A stretch of 64,000 bases of DNA from Actinotalea subterranea (GTDB taxonomy: Bacteria > Actinomycetota > Actinomycetes > Actinomycetales > Cellulomonadaceae): NCBI RefSeq assembly GCF_008364845.1, contig NZ_VTTP01000003.1, positions 496,001 through 560,000 on the forward strand, in the 5' to 3' direction. Positions 42,968-50,775 of the stretch are shown here, piece after piece (position 1 is the first letter of the stretch; every line of letters starts with the position of its first letter). The notes under the pieces were generated by a model. The model worked only from the letters and a program-made list of their open reading frames with translations. It ran no database searches and was not told the DNA's origin. The translations under genes and the position numbers were made by a program.

Positions 42968-44932
42968 GTGAGCACGGCTCCGGACCGCCCTTCCTTGTCG
43001 GCCGCGCGGCCCGGTCCAGCTCGTACGGCCGGCGGGGATCCTCGCGTCGACGTCGGGTCGCCCCGGCAGGAGGTCGAGCGCGTGAATGCGCGACACCGCA
43101 ACGGTGGCACCTCATTACCTGGCCTCATGGCGCCGGGGCTGGCGCTGGTCGGAGCAGGCGTGGGTGGCTGGGCGACGAGTCTCGCGTTTCCTGACCGGGG
43201 ATGGTGGCCGCTGGCCTACGCCGGCATGGCGTGCCTGCTGCTCGCGATGCGCGGCGCGTCACCGGTCCGCGCCGCAGGCATCGGCCTGGTCTGGGGCCTG
43301 GCCTTCTTCTTGCCGCTGGTCCACTGGGCACTGCAGGCCACCGGATCGGCGCTCCCGTGGGTCGCGCTCAGCGTGTTCCAAGCGCTGTACGTCGCCGGCT
43401 TCGGCGCGCTGTGGGCGTACGCGCGCAGGGCCGTCTGGCTCACCGGTCGCCCGCTGGCCCAGGCGGTCACCGCAGCCGTGCTGTGGGTCGCCATCGAGCA
43501 GGTCCGCGGCTCCTGGCCCTTCGGGGGCTTCCCGTGGGGCTTCCTGGCGTTCTCCCAGACCGAGGCGCCCCTGCTGCGACTCGCGCCCTACGGAGGGGAG
43601 GTCCTGGTCTCCGCGTTCGTCGCCGCGACGGGGGCGCTGATCGCGCTGTCGCTGCAGTACCTGCGCCGCACCGCGGTTATCCCCGCGACGCGGGCGCTGC
43701 TCGCCGCGGGGCTCCTGGCCGGGGCCCCGGGCCTGCTTCCCCTGACCGCGGGCCCGGAGAACGGCTCACTGCTGGTCGGCGCCGTCCAGGGCAACGTCCC
43801 GCAGCAGGGCGCCGACTGGGCCGAGCAGGCCCGCGACGTCACGGCCAACCACGCCGAAGGCACCGAGCGGCTCGCGGCGACCGCCGGAAGGCGCCAGCTG
43901 GACCTGGTGGTGTGGCCGGAGAGTGCCGCCGACATCGACCCCCGCACCGACCTGGCGCAGGCTTCGGCCGTGGACCGCGCCGCCGCAGCGGTTGGCGCCC
44001 CCCTGCTGCTGGGGACCCAGCGGTTCCCCGACGGGCAAGACATCCGCTACAACGAGATCATCACCTGGACCGCCGGTGCGGGGAGTGGCGACGCCTACGC
44101 CAAGCAGCACCCGGTCCCCTTCGGGGAGTACGTCCCCTTCCGCGCATTCTTCCGCCAGCTCACTCCACTCGTCGACCGGGTCGCCACAGACATGGCAGCC
44201 GGCGGCGACCCCGCCGTCATGGACGTGCGGATCGACGCGCTCGGACGAGACGTGCGCCTCGCCACCGGGATCTGCTTCGAGGTCGCCTACGCAGACCTCA
44301 TCCGCGAAGGGGTCCTCGACGGGGCAGAGCTGATCGTCATCCCGACCAACAACGCCTCCTTCGGGCGCACCCCGGAGTCGACCCAGCAGCTGGCGATGTC
44401 CCGCTTCCGCGCGGTCGAGCACGGCAGGTCGACCGTCCAGGTCTCCACCGTCGGCGTCAGCGCGATGATCATGCCGGACGGGACGGTCGTGGCGCGGACC
44501 GGGCTGTTCACCGATGAGGAGCTCATCGCCTCGCTCCCGCTGCGCACCACGCTCACCCCGGCGGCGCGACTGGGCACCACGCCGCAGACCGCCGTCTACC
44601 TCCTGGCGGCGGCCGCTGTCGTCAGCGGTGCGCTGGCAAGCAGCCGACGACCCGGCCGCGCCCGCAGCCGCCGCCCCTTCCCGCGGCGGCTCCCCGCGGC
44701 CGACGACCACGCCCCGACGCTGCGGGTGCGGGCCCAGCGGGGGCGCGCCCTGCGGGTGCCGGGCCGGGTGTGGGTCACCCGCGTGTGGCCCTCGTGGCTG
44801 GAGTGGCGCCTGATCGTCGGGTTCCTCGCGCTGATGGCCGTCGCGGCCTACGTCGGAGTCCGGCTCGGGCAGGACATCGTCGAGAAGACCACCACCGCGG
44901 TGTCGACAACGTCCGATGCCACGGTCCCGTGA
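42968..44932 (+). CDS. lnt: Apolipoprotein N-acyltransferase
   Basis: A 654-aa enzyme that adds the third acyl chain to lipoproteins. The membrane N-terminal half is followed by a nitrilase-type domain with the catalytic Glu (VVWPESA), Lys (AKQHPVPFGEY) and Cys (GICFEVAYADL). A C-terminal extension of about 90 residues ends in an extra helix (LIVGFLALMAVAAYVGVRLG), longer than the usual 500-550-residue Lnt. The GTG at 42968 is 60 bp after ccsB; ATG/GTG sites within the first 40 residues are alternatives. Convergent with ctaG, only 10 bp apart. Confidence 0.92.
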   Translation: MSTAPDRPSLSAARPGPARTAGGDPRVDVGSPRQEVERVNARHRNGGTSLPGLMAPGLALVGAGVGGWATSLAFPDRGWWPLAYAGMACLLLAMRGASPVRAAGIGLVWGLAFFLPLVHWALQATGSALPWVALSVFQALYVAGFGALWAYARRAVWLTGRPLAQAVTAAVLWVAIEQVRGSWPFGGFPWGFLAFSQTEAPLLRLAPYGGEVLVSAFVAATGALIALSLQYLRRTAVIPATRALLAAGLLAGAPGLLPLTAGPENGSLLVGAVQGNVPQQGADWAEQARDVTANHAEGTERLAATAGRRQLDLVVWPESAADIDPRTDLAQASAVDRAAAAVGAPLLLGTQRFPDGQDIRYNEIITWTAGAGSGDAYAKQHPVPFGEYVPFRAFFRQLTPLVDRVATDMAAGGDPAVMDVRIDALGRDVRLATGICFEVAYADLIREGVLDGAELIVIPTNNASFGRTPESTQQLAMSRFRAVEHGRSTVQVSTVGVSAMIMPDGTVVARTGLFTDEELIASLPLRTTLTPAARLGTTPQTAVYLLAAAAVVSGALASSRRPGRARSRRPFPRRLPAADDHAPTLRVRAQRGRALRVPGRVWVTRVWPSWLEWRLIVGFLALMAVAAYVGVRLGQDIVEKTTTAVSTTSDATVP

Positions 44933-44942
44933 ATCTCGACCA

Positions 44943-45935
44943 TCACAGTTGTGCAGGTGGCGCCCCCGAGGGCCCCGAGCCGTTCAAACGCGCGAGGTAG
45001 GCGTTGTACTCCTCGAGCTCGGCGTCGGCGCCGCCGTCACGGTCGATCTGCCGGTCCCGCGCCCGGGACCGCTCGGTGTCGTTGCGCTGCCACCTGCTGG
45101 CGATCAGCAGGAGCATCAGCAGTCCCGGCGCCTCCCCGTAGGACCAGGCCAGCCCACCGGCCAGCTGCTGGTCGCGCAGGGGATCGATCCCCCAGCCGGC
45201 CGGCGGCGCAGCGAACAAGGGGACCATCGGCGCGGTGGCCATCATCACGATCACCCCGAAGAACGCGTGCAGGGGCATCTCCAGCACCAGGTCCAGTGCC
45301 CGGCCATGATGGGTCTGCCGGATCGGCAACGGGTCGGTGGACAGCACCGGCACGGTGAACAGCAGACCGGCCACCAGGAACCCCACCTCCAGGGCGAGGT
45401 GCCCGGTCCAGGTGCGCAGCAGCGGGTCGGCGAGCTCGGCCAGGTACAGCCCGTAGAACGCCAGCAGGAACAACGGCACCATCACCGCCGGGTGCAGCAC
45501 CACCCGACTGACCCGGCTGCGCAGGGCCCGCCGCGCCGTGACCAGCACCACCGTGCCCACCCCCCGGTGCGGGGTCGCGCGCAGCAGCAACGTGCCGGGC
45601 CGCCCCAGCACCAGCAGCGGTGGGACGAGCATCATCAACGTCAGCTGCTGGAACATGAACGCCGAGAACAGCCGCAACCCGTACCCCTCGATGCCCGCAC
45701 CGGTCACCAGCGCCAGCACCACACAGCCCACCGTGAACGAGATGGTCGCACCGATCGACCAGCGCCGACCCCGCAGCCACAGCCGGCACGCGCCCGCCAG
45801 GTACAGCACCAGCAGCACCACCGCCAGCACCGGAAGGACCGGCACGGGCTGCAGCGTCGGGGCCAGCATCGTCTCCAGGGACGCCGGTGCGGTCGGCAGC
45901 CACACCGGCCCCGTAACGCCCGGGTCGTCCTGCAT
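44943..45935 (-). CDS. ctaG: CtaG, caa3-type oxidase assembly/copper protein
   Basis: A 330-aa membrane protein with about seven helices, the family segments FQQLTLMMLVPPLLVLG and MPLHAFFGVIVMM, and the C-terminal tail ELEEYNAYLARL. CtaG delivers copper to cytochrome oxidase. GGGGAGG precedes the ATG at 45935; the longer frame to 45983 lacks support. Stands alone, divergent from the ArsR-CDF operon. Confidence 0.92.
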   Translation of the reverse strand: MQDDPGVTGPVWLPTAPASLETMLAPTLQPVPVLPVLAVVLLVLYLAGACRLWLRGRRWSIGATISFTVGCVVLALVTGAGIEGYGLRLFSAFMFQQLTLMMLVPPLLVLGRPGTLLLRATPHRGVGTVVLVTARRALRSRVSRVVLHPAVMVPLFLLAFYGLYLAELADPLLRTWTGHLALEVGFLVAGLLFTVPVLSTDPLPIRQTHHGRALDLVLEMPLHAFFGVIVMMATAPMVPLFAAPPAGWGIDPLRDQQLAGGLAWSYGEAPGLLMLLLIASRWQRNDTERSRARDRQIDRDGGADAELEEYNAYLARLNGSGPSGAPPAQL

Positions 45936-46032
45936 ACGTTCCTCCCCGCCTGCACACCCTGACAGCGACATGGGTCTGAACACCGATCGACCGGTTGCGC
46001 CCCCACGGCGATCGCAGCGCTAGGGTGACGTT

Positions 46033-46052
46033 ATCTGAAGATCCGCGTAGAT
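46033..46052. promoter_or_regulatory. Candidate operator before the zinc-type sensor
   Basis: ATCT-GA-AGAT (46033-46042) and another AGAT at 46049-46052 lie just upstream of the sensor start, downstream of TAGGGT (46021-46026). This is an AT-richer patch in GC-rich DNA, as in SmtB-type operators, though the symmetry is short. Confidence 0.35.
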
Positions 46053-46058
46053 GAGGAG

Positions 46059-46442
46059 ATGACCATGGGTCGGGTCCTGCCGTTGGACGGCTGCGTCGGT
46101 GATGATCCCCTGTCGCAGCGCGTGGCGCTGGTCCGCGCCAGCGTCCCGGACGACGCCGAGGCAGGGACGCTGGCCGAGCTGTTCCGGTTGCTCGGTGACG
46201 TACGGCGCACCAAGATCCTCTACGCGCTGCTGGAGGCCGGTGAGCTGTGCGTGTGCGACATCTCCGCAGCGGTGCAGGTCCCAGAGGCGTCGGTGTCCCA
46301 GACGATGCGTCTACTGCGGGCCTCGGGGGTGGTGGGCAACCGGCGAGAGGGCCGCCGGGTGTACTACCGGTTGGCCGATACCCACGTGCGGATGCTGCTG
46401 GACGTGTGCCGCGAGCACACCGGACACGAAGGGATCCGCTGA
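46059..46442 (+). CDS. CzrA/SmtB-type zinc/cobalt sensor
   Basis: A 127-aa ArsR-family repressor whose last helix carries D107-x-H109-x10-H120-xx-H123, the exact alpha-5 zinc site of CzrA/SmtB, and also C64 and C66 in ELCVCDIS on helix 3. Having both sites could allow response to several metals. Its stop overlaps the CDF transporter's ATG, which identifies its target. Confidence 0.92.
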   Translation: MTMGRVLPLDGCVGDDPLSQRVALVRASVPDDAEAGTLAELFRLLGDVRRTKILYALLEAGELCVCDISAAVQVPEASVSQTMRLLRASGVVGNRREGRRVYYRLADTHVRMLLDVCREHTGHEGIR

Positions 46443-47356
46443 TGGGCGCCGGGCACGCTCACGCCCCCGTCGCTGAGCACGCCGGCGGGCGCTACCGCCG
46501 CCGCCTCGCCGCAGCGTTCTTCCTGACCGCGACGTTCTTCGCCGTCGAGCTGGCAGCGGGGCTGATCTCCGGCTCGCTCGCGCTGATCTCCGACGCCGGG
46601 CACATGGCCGCCGACGTCGTGGCCCTGGGGGCGTCCCTGCTCGCCACCCGGATCGCCACCCGCCCCGACCCCACCGGAAGAAGAACCTACGGCTCGTACC
46701 GCGCGGAAGTCTTCGCTTCCGGCCTGACCGTGCTGATCATGCTCGGCGTCGGGGTGTACGTGGTGGTCGAGGCGATCAGCCGGATCGGCGAGGACCCGTC
46801 CCTACCCTCGGGCGTGATGCTCGCGGTCGGTTTCGTGGGCCTGGTGATCAACCTTGTCTCCATGCTGCTGCTGCGCAGCGGGTCCAAGGACAGCCTCAAC
46901 GTCCGGGGCGCCTACTTCGAAGTGGTGGCCGACGCTGCCGGCTCCGTCGGTGTCATGGTCGCCGGTGTTCTGATCATCGCCACCGGGCGACCGGTCTGGG
47001 ACCTCGTCGTCGCCCTGGCGATCGCCATCTTCGTCATCGTGCGTGCCGTCACCCTGGGGCGGCAGGTCGTCGCGGTACTCGGCCAGCACGCACCCGCCGG
47101 CATCGACCCGGAGGCCGTCAGCCGAGAGCTGAGCGCCGTGCCCGGCGTGAGCGCCATCCACGACCTGCACCTGTGGGTGCTGACCTCCGGGATGAACGTC
47201 GCCACCGCTCACCTCGTCGCGAGCAGCGGATCGGATCACGCCGCGGTCCTGGCCGCCGCGCGGGACATCCTGCGGGATCGCTTCGGCATCGCCCACGCCA
47301 CGCTCCAGGTGGAGACGGCCCAGCAGCAGCACGAGTGCTCAGACCTGACCTGGTAG
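46442..47356 (+). CDS. CDF-family zinc/cobalt/cadmium exporter
   Basis: A 304-aa cation diffusion facilitator: His-rich start (GAGHAHAPVAEHAGG), six helices, the metal-site HxxxD-type pairs in LISDAGHMAADV and FEVVADAAGSVGV, and a C-terminal cytoplasmic domain (VHDLHLW-type IHDLHLWVL). The first site reads D-x-x-H and the second D with the usual first acidic/His ligand changed to Glu-Val-Val-Ala-Asp. It is a proton-driven efflux pump, translationally coupled to the SmtB-type sensor. Confidence 0.93.
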   Translation: MGAGHAHAPVAEHAGGRYRRRLAAAFFLTATFFAVELAAGLISGSLALISDAGHMAADVVALGASLLATRIATRPDPTGRRTYGSYRAEVFASGLTVLIMLGVGVYVVVEAISRIGEDPSLPSGVMLAVGFVGLVINLVSMLLLRSGSKDSLNVRGAYFEVVADAAGSVGVMVAGVLIIATGRPVWDLVVALAIAIFVIVRAVTLGRQVVAVLGQHAPAGIDPEAVSRELSAVPGVSAIHDLHLWVLTSGMNVATAHLVASSGSDHAAVLAAARDILRDRFGIAHATLQVETAQQQHECSDLTW

Positions 47357-47780
47357 CCGCTCAGTCCCTCGACACCTCCGCCGAGCGCTTGGGGGGCCCC
47401 TGGTTGCTGGGTGCGCCCAGGGGCGGTGGCATCGGCGCGCCGGGCCAGGCGTGCGAGCATCGCGTTGTAGGCGGCCAGGTCGGTGTCGCCCCTTCGTCGG
47501 CACGCTCGGGCGACGGCTCAGATGTGCTCGCGCTTTCAGGCGCCGCCTCAACGGTGAAGCGGAAGGTCCCGTCGACAGGGTGGCCGTCACCGGACACGGA
47601 GCGCAAGCGACCTGGAAGTCCCCGGCCGGGAGGCCATCGCCAAGGCGCTGGGTAACAGTGGCGCCGGACACCGTCGTGGCTCCGTCGCCCCACTCCTGCC
47701 CGTCAGGTCCGTTCACCGCGACGACGGCACCCACGGCCAGCTGGTCAGCGGATCGAACGCCCGGCCAGCCCACCGCCACT
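47357..47780 (-). pseudogene. Decayed copC fused to a ctaG tail
   Basis: The minus strand encodes the C-terminal half of a CopC domain (VNGPDGQEWGDGATTVSGAT, then VSGDGHPVDGTFRFTVEAAP). A one-base deletion at about 47603-47606 (VAW-RSVS becomes VACAP) breaks the frame. It then runs into a CtaG-type tail in another frame (DTDLAAYNAMLARLARRADA). The CopC signal peptide and first strand are missing beyond 47780. This is a deletion scar of an older copper operon. Confidence 0.8.
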
Positions 47781-47951
47781 TAGTCCCGGCAGGAGCCCGC
47801 CAACTTCCGCCGGGAGTCACACCGTCACGAACTAACGGCCGCCGATACACCTAAACTCGCCACCGAAACCCAGGTGCACCGAAACCCGCTGTAGACCGTT
47901 TTTGGGTGGTCCGGTAGACTGGTTCTTCTGTCAGGAGAGGGGAGCCGCGCC
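47781..47951. repeat. Island segment with ACCGAAACC repeats before the Fic module
   Basis: ACCGAAACC occurs at 47862-47870 and 47878-47886, 16 bp apart, in the same orientation as the copies at 28024-28061. A strong AGGAGAGGGGAG ribosome-binding region precedes the antitoxin start. The copC remnant ends abruptly here, so this is a rearrangement point. Confidence 0.45.
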
Positions 47952-48188
47952 GTGGCCACCAGGTTCGACGTCGAGGAGCGCTGGCCCGAGCTGTTCGCAC
48001 AGCTCGACGACACCCAGCGCCGCGCGGTCGTGCAGTCTCTGGCCAGCGCGTGGCACGAGGGCTGGGAGCCCAACCGTGAGGATGTGGAGAACCTGACCGA
48101 CGAGGCCCGCGGTGCGATCGATGCTGCGGAGTACCGTCGCCGCGCGCACGCCGCTGCTCGTCGACGGACGGCTGCCGTCGCACGCTGA
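47952..48188 (+). CDS. VbhA-type antitoxin of the Fic module
   Basis: A 78-aa small protein with the class I Fic antitoxin motif S-x-x-x-E-G in SAWHEGW, which places a Glu into the toxin's ATP site. GTG start with a strong ribosome-binding site. Its stop overlaps the toxin ATG (TGATG), the usual antitoxin-first order. Confidence 0.88.
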   Translation: MATRFDVEERWPELFAQLDDTQRRAVVQSLASAWHEGWEPNREDVENLTDEARGAIDAAEYRRRAHAAARRRTAAVAR

Positions 48189-48982
48189 TGGCGTTCGACA
48201 CCTGGGAGTCGTACTTCTACCCACCGCCCGACGAGGGCACGCTGCGCAATCTCTTCGACGAGCGTGACGCGCGCACGCTCTCGCTGTTGGAGTACGTCGA
48301 GACGATGCGCCGGCAGCGTGAGTTGCTGTCCGGTGACGTGGCGTTCACCCGGACGTACGACGCTGCGCATGTGCGTGCGATCCACCGGCACCTGTTCCAG
48401 GACGTCTTCGAGTGGGCCGGGGAGTTCCGCGGTGTGAACATCTCCAAGGGGGTCGGGCGTGGGTTCGGTGACGTGAAGGCTGGAGAAGTCGACCGGTTGC
48501 TCGAGGACGTTCGGGCGCGCGTGGCGGGCACTGACTGGTCCGTGTTGGACCGCGAGGCGTTCGGGGAGAAGGCCGCGGTCGTTTTCGCCTACCTGAACCA
48601 GGCGCATCCGTTCCGGGAGGGCAACGGTCGGGCCGGCAAGGTCTTCATGGAGCACGTCGCGGAGCTCTCGCGCTTCACGCTCGACTACGGCCAGGTCAGC
48701 CCCGAGGTGTGGAACCAGGCATCCCAGCTCAGCCGGCCCAACATGTTCGACTACGACCCCGACCCGGCCTCGCTGGTGCCGGTGTTCAGGGCGATTGCGC
48801 AGCCACGCACGAACGACCCTGCCGGGCTGTCGTCGACGAGCCCGGGTCGGTCGGTGCTGCGCGCGTCCTACCCGCAGGCGGCGAGCGAGGCGACCAGCCA
48901 GCCGTCGCAGACGGGGCCGCAGAGGCGCCGCAGCGGCCCGTACATGCCGGGGCGTGGCAGCGGGCAGGGGATGGGGGAGTGA
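48188..48982 (+). CDS. fic: Fic-domain AMP-transferase toxin
   Basis: A 264-aa Fic protein that would AMPylate a cellular target (gyrase or topoisomerase IV in related systems). The catalytic loop is HPFREGNGRAGK, so the final Arg of HxFx(D/E)GNGRxxR is Lys. The Fic core spans about 50-180; the last 70 residues are Ser/Gly/Arg-rich and look unstructured. Neutralised by the upstream VbhA-like protein. Confidence 0.92.
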   Translation: MAFDTWESYFYPPPDEGTLRNLFDERDARTLSLLEYVETMRRQRELLSGDVAFTRTYDAAHVRAIHRHLFQDVFEWAGEFRGVNISKGVGRGFGDVKAGEVDRLLEDVRARVAGTDWSVLDREAFGEKAAVVFAYLNQAHPFREGNGRAGKVFMEHVAELSRFTLDYGQVSPEVWNQASQLSRPNMFDYDPDPASLVPVFRAIAQPRTNDPAGLSSTSPGRSVLRASYPQAASEATSQPSQTGPQRRRSGPYMPGRGSGQGMGE

Positions 48983-48989
48983 GGTCGTG

Positions 48990-49574
48990 GTGAGCAACGT
49001 CGTTGGCTATGCGCGGGTGTCGCGCAACGATCAGAACCCGGCTGCGCAGGAGTCCGAGCTGCGCGCCGCCGGTGCGGTCAAGGTGTTCGTTGATCAGGGT
49101 GAGTCCAGTCGTGTGAAGGACCGCCCGCAGTGGCTCGCGTGCCTGGACTACCTGCGGGCTGGGGACACCCTTGTCGTGCGCCGGCTCGACCGGATCGCGG
49201 GCAGCGAGAAGATGGCGATCGAGACGATCAGCGAGTTGCACGAGCGCGGGGTGAACATCAAGTCCCTGACTGAGCCGGACATCGACACCACGACTCCGAT
49301 GGGTCGGGCGCTGTTCGGCATCGTCGCGGTGTTCGCGCAGCTGCGTGTCGACACCATCCGTGACAACACCCGGCGCGGCCTGGCGCACGCCCGGGCGCAG
49401 GGCCGCGTCGGTGGCCGGCCGTCGGTGATGACCCCGGAGCGGACCGCGGCTGCGTTGCGGATGCACGAGCGGGGCCAAAGCATCGCGCACATCGCGCGCG
49501 TGCTTGGCGTCGGTGCGTCCAGCGTCTCGCGCGCCCTCGCCAAGGCAGGCGAGCAGACCACCGCGTCGTTGTAG
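48990..49574 (+). CDS. Serine recombinase (resolvase/invertase type)
   Basis: A 194-aa small serine recombinase. Catalytic Ser in GYARVSRNDQN, active-site RRLDRIAGS and the C-terminal HTH QSIAHIARVLGVGASSVSRA. Two GTG starts (48987 and 48990); GAGG spacing favours the second. It lies 7 bp after fic and differs from the transposon resolvase at 30377, so it belongs to another element or stabilises the region. Confidence 0.92.
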   Translation: MSNVVGYARVSRNDQNPAAQESELRAAGAVKVFVDQGESSRVKDRPQWLACLDYLRAGDTLVVRRLDRIAGSEKMAIETISELHERGVNIKSLTEPDIDTTTPMGRALFGIVAVFAQLRVDTIRDNTRRGLAHARAQGRVGGRPSVMTPERTAAALRMHERGQSIAHIARVLGVGASSVSRALAKAGEQTTASL

Positions 49575-49632
49575 GTCGTCTTGAGGGTGACGCGGCCCGT
49601 GGTCCGGGGCAGACTGCAAAGGGACCTGAGCG

Positions 49633-49986
49633 ATGGAGCCGAAGGGGTGGGCGGAGATGATGATCGGCCGCGGACATAGGCGCAGACCGCTAGAACCCGT
49701 TGACCGCTGGTTGAACGAGGCGGGCCACGACACCCACGACCGGATCAGCGCGGTCTATGAACAGCTCCGGGGCGAGGACGCCGCGACGGTGCTCGCCGGA
49801 CTCGAGCAGGCTGGGGTCGAGGGTCCGCCTGAGGCAGTGCAGGGATTGGTGCGCCGGATCAGCGAGATGCCCACATGGGCGGGGGCGCCCGAGGGCGCCG
49901 AGTGGCGCGATGCGAAGGGCCGCAGGCACCGGATCGCAGTCACCACAAGGTTTCAGGTGCGAGGGGATTTCCGCAGGCCTGAGTAG
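49633..49986 (+). CDS. Hypothetical 117-aa protein
   Basis: A soluble, charged protein with helices around DRISAVYEQLRGEDAATVLA and VQGLVRRISEMPTWAG. No recognised domain. Downstream of the recombinase in the same direction, weak ribosome-binding site; ATG 49660 or 49663 are possible later starts. Confidence 0.55.
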   Translation: MEPKGWAEMMIGRGHRRRPLEPVDRWLNEAGHDTHDRISAVYEQLRGEDAATVLAGLEQAGVEGPPEAVQGLVRRISEMPTWAGAPEGAEWRDAKGRRHRIAVTTRFQVRGDFRRPE

Positions 49987-50133
49987 TGCCTCGCCCGGTA
50001 CGAGGCGCGCAGGTGTTGCGTGAGGAGACTCGTCAGCGCAGGTCCGTGCTCGCACTTCCGGGCGACGTCGGGCGTTGAGCAGGGGGCGCTGAAGCGGCAC
50101 CGTCGGCGGCTGCGTGAGTCTGTGCACCCGCCC

Positions 50134-50775
50134 TCACCGCCGAGCCGGCGCCAGGGCAGCGTCAACGGTCATGAGACCCTCGGGGACCCCTCGCGCCAGC
50201 GACTCGAGGGACTCGCTGACGAACCTCACCTCCATGTGCACCACGACGAGTCCGGCGCGGGTGATGCCCCGTTCGACACCTGCGAGCACCTGCTCCGTCT
50301 CCGCGGCGGTGATGACGTCGTCGACCGCGCGGTAGGCGTCGGGCCCCCACGGGCTCACCACCACGTGCAGAGCGGCCCCGTACACGGGTGCGAGCGCCGC
50401 CTCTACGGCGTGCCCGTCGTGCGCCGCGACCAGCACCTGCCGCCCAGCAGGGCCCTGCAGGGCAACGCGCCAGATCATGGCGCCGCTCGCCCATAGGGGT
50501 GCTTCCGCGGTGAGCGCGCGATCAGGGGTGCTGCCATCGACTGGCGCCGATCCGAACCCGCCCCCGCCGACTGCGGCGTAGGTGTGTGGCTCGAGCTTGG
50601 CCGGTTTCGCGCCCATGACGCGTTCCACCCGGAGTTCGCCTTCGCGCCACACGCCAACAGCGGTGGCGTACTTTCCCTCAAAGCGACGCAGATCGACGGC
50701 GCCGGCGCCCTGGATAGGCACTAGCGCGGCGGTGGCCGGGTAGGGGACGCCTGTGGGGACGCCAAGCGCAGCCAC
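50134..50775 (-). CDS. Hypothetical protein, probably N-terminally truncated
   Basis: A 213-aa frame of unknown family, reading as true coding sequence (LVPIQGAGAVDLRRFEGKYA, MEVRFVSESLESLARGV). Similar-quality peptide continues upstream of the GTG at 50775 in the same frame (GTVVRTESGGYAIGRDV) without a start codon, suggesting that the 5' end has been lost by rearrangement. No partner genes nearby. Confidence 0.5.
   Translation of the reverse strand: MAALGVPTGVPYPATAALVPIQGAGAVDLRRFEGKYATAVGVWREGELRVERVMGAKPAKLEPHTYAAVGGGGFGSAPVDGSTPDRALTAEAPLWASGAMIWRVALQGPAGRQVLVAAHDGHAVEAALAPVYGAALHVVVSPWGPDAYRAVDDVITAAETEQVLAGVERGITRAGLVVVHMEVRFVSESLESLARGVPEGLMTVDAALAPARR

Noticed and set aside
44943-45935. 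Riboswitch or attenuator for the copper/metal genes
   Set aside because: No leader long enough to hold one; starts lie close to promoters or to metal-sensor operators.
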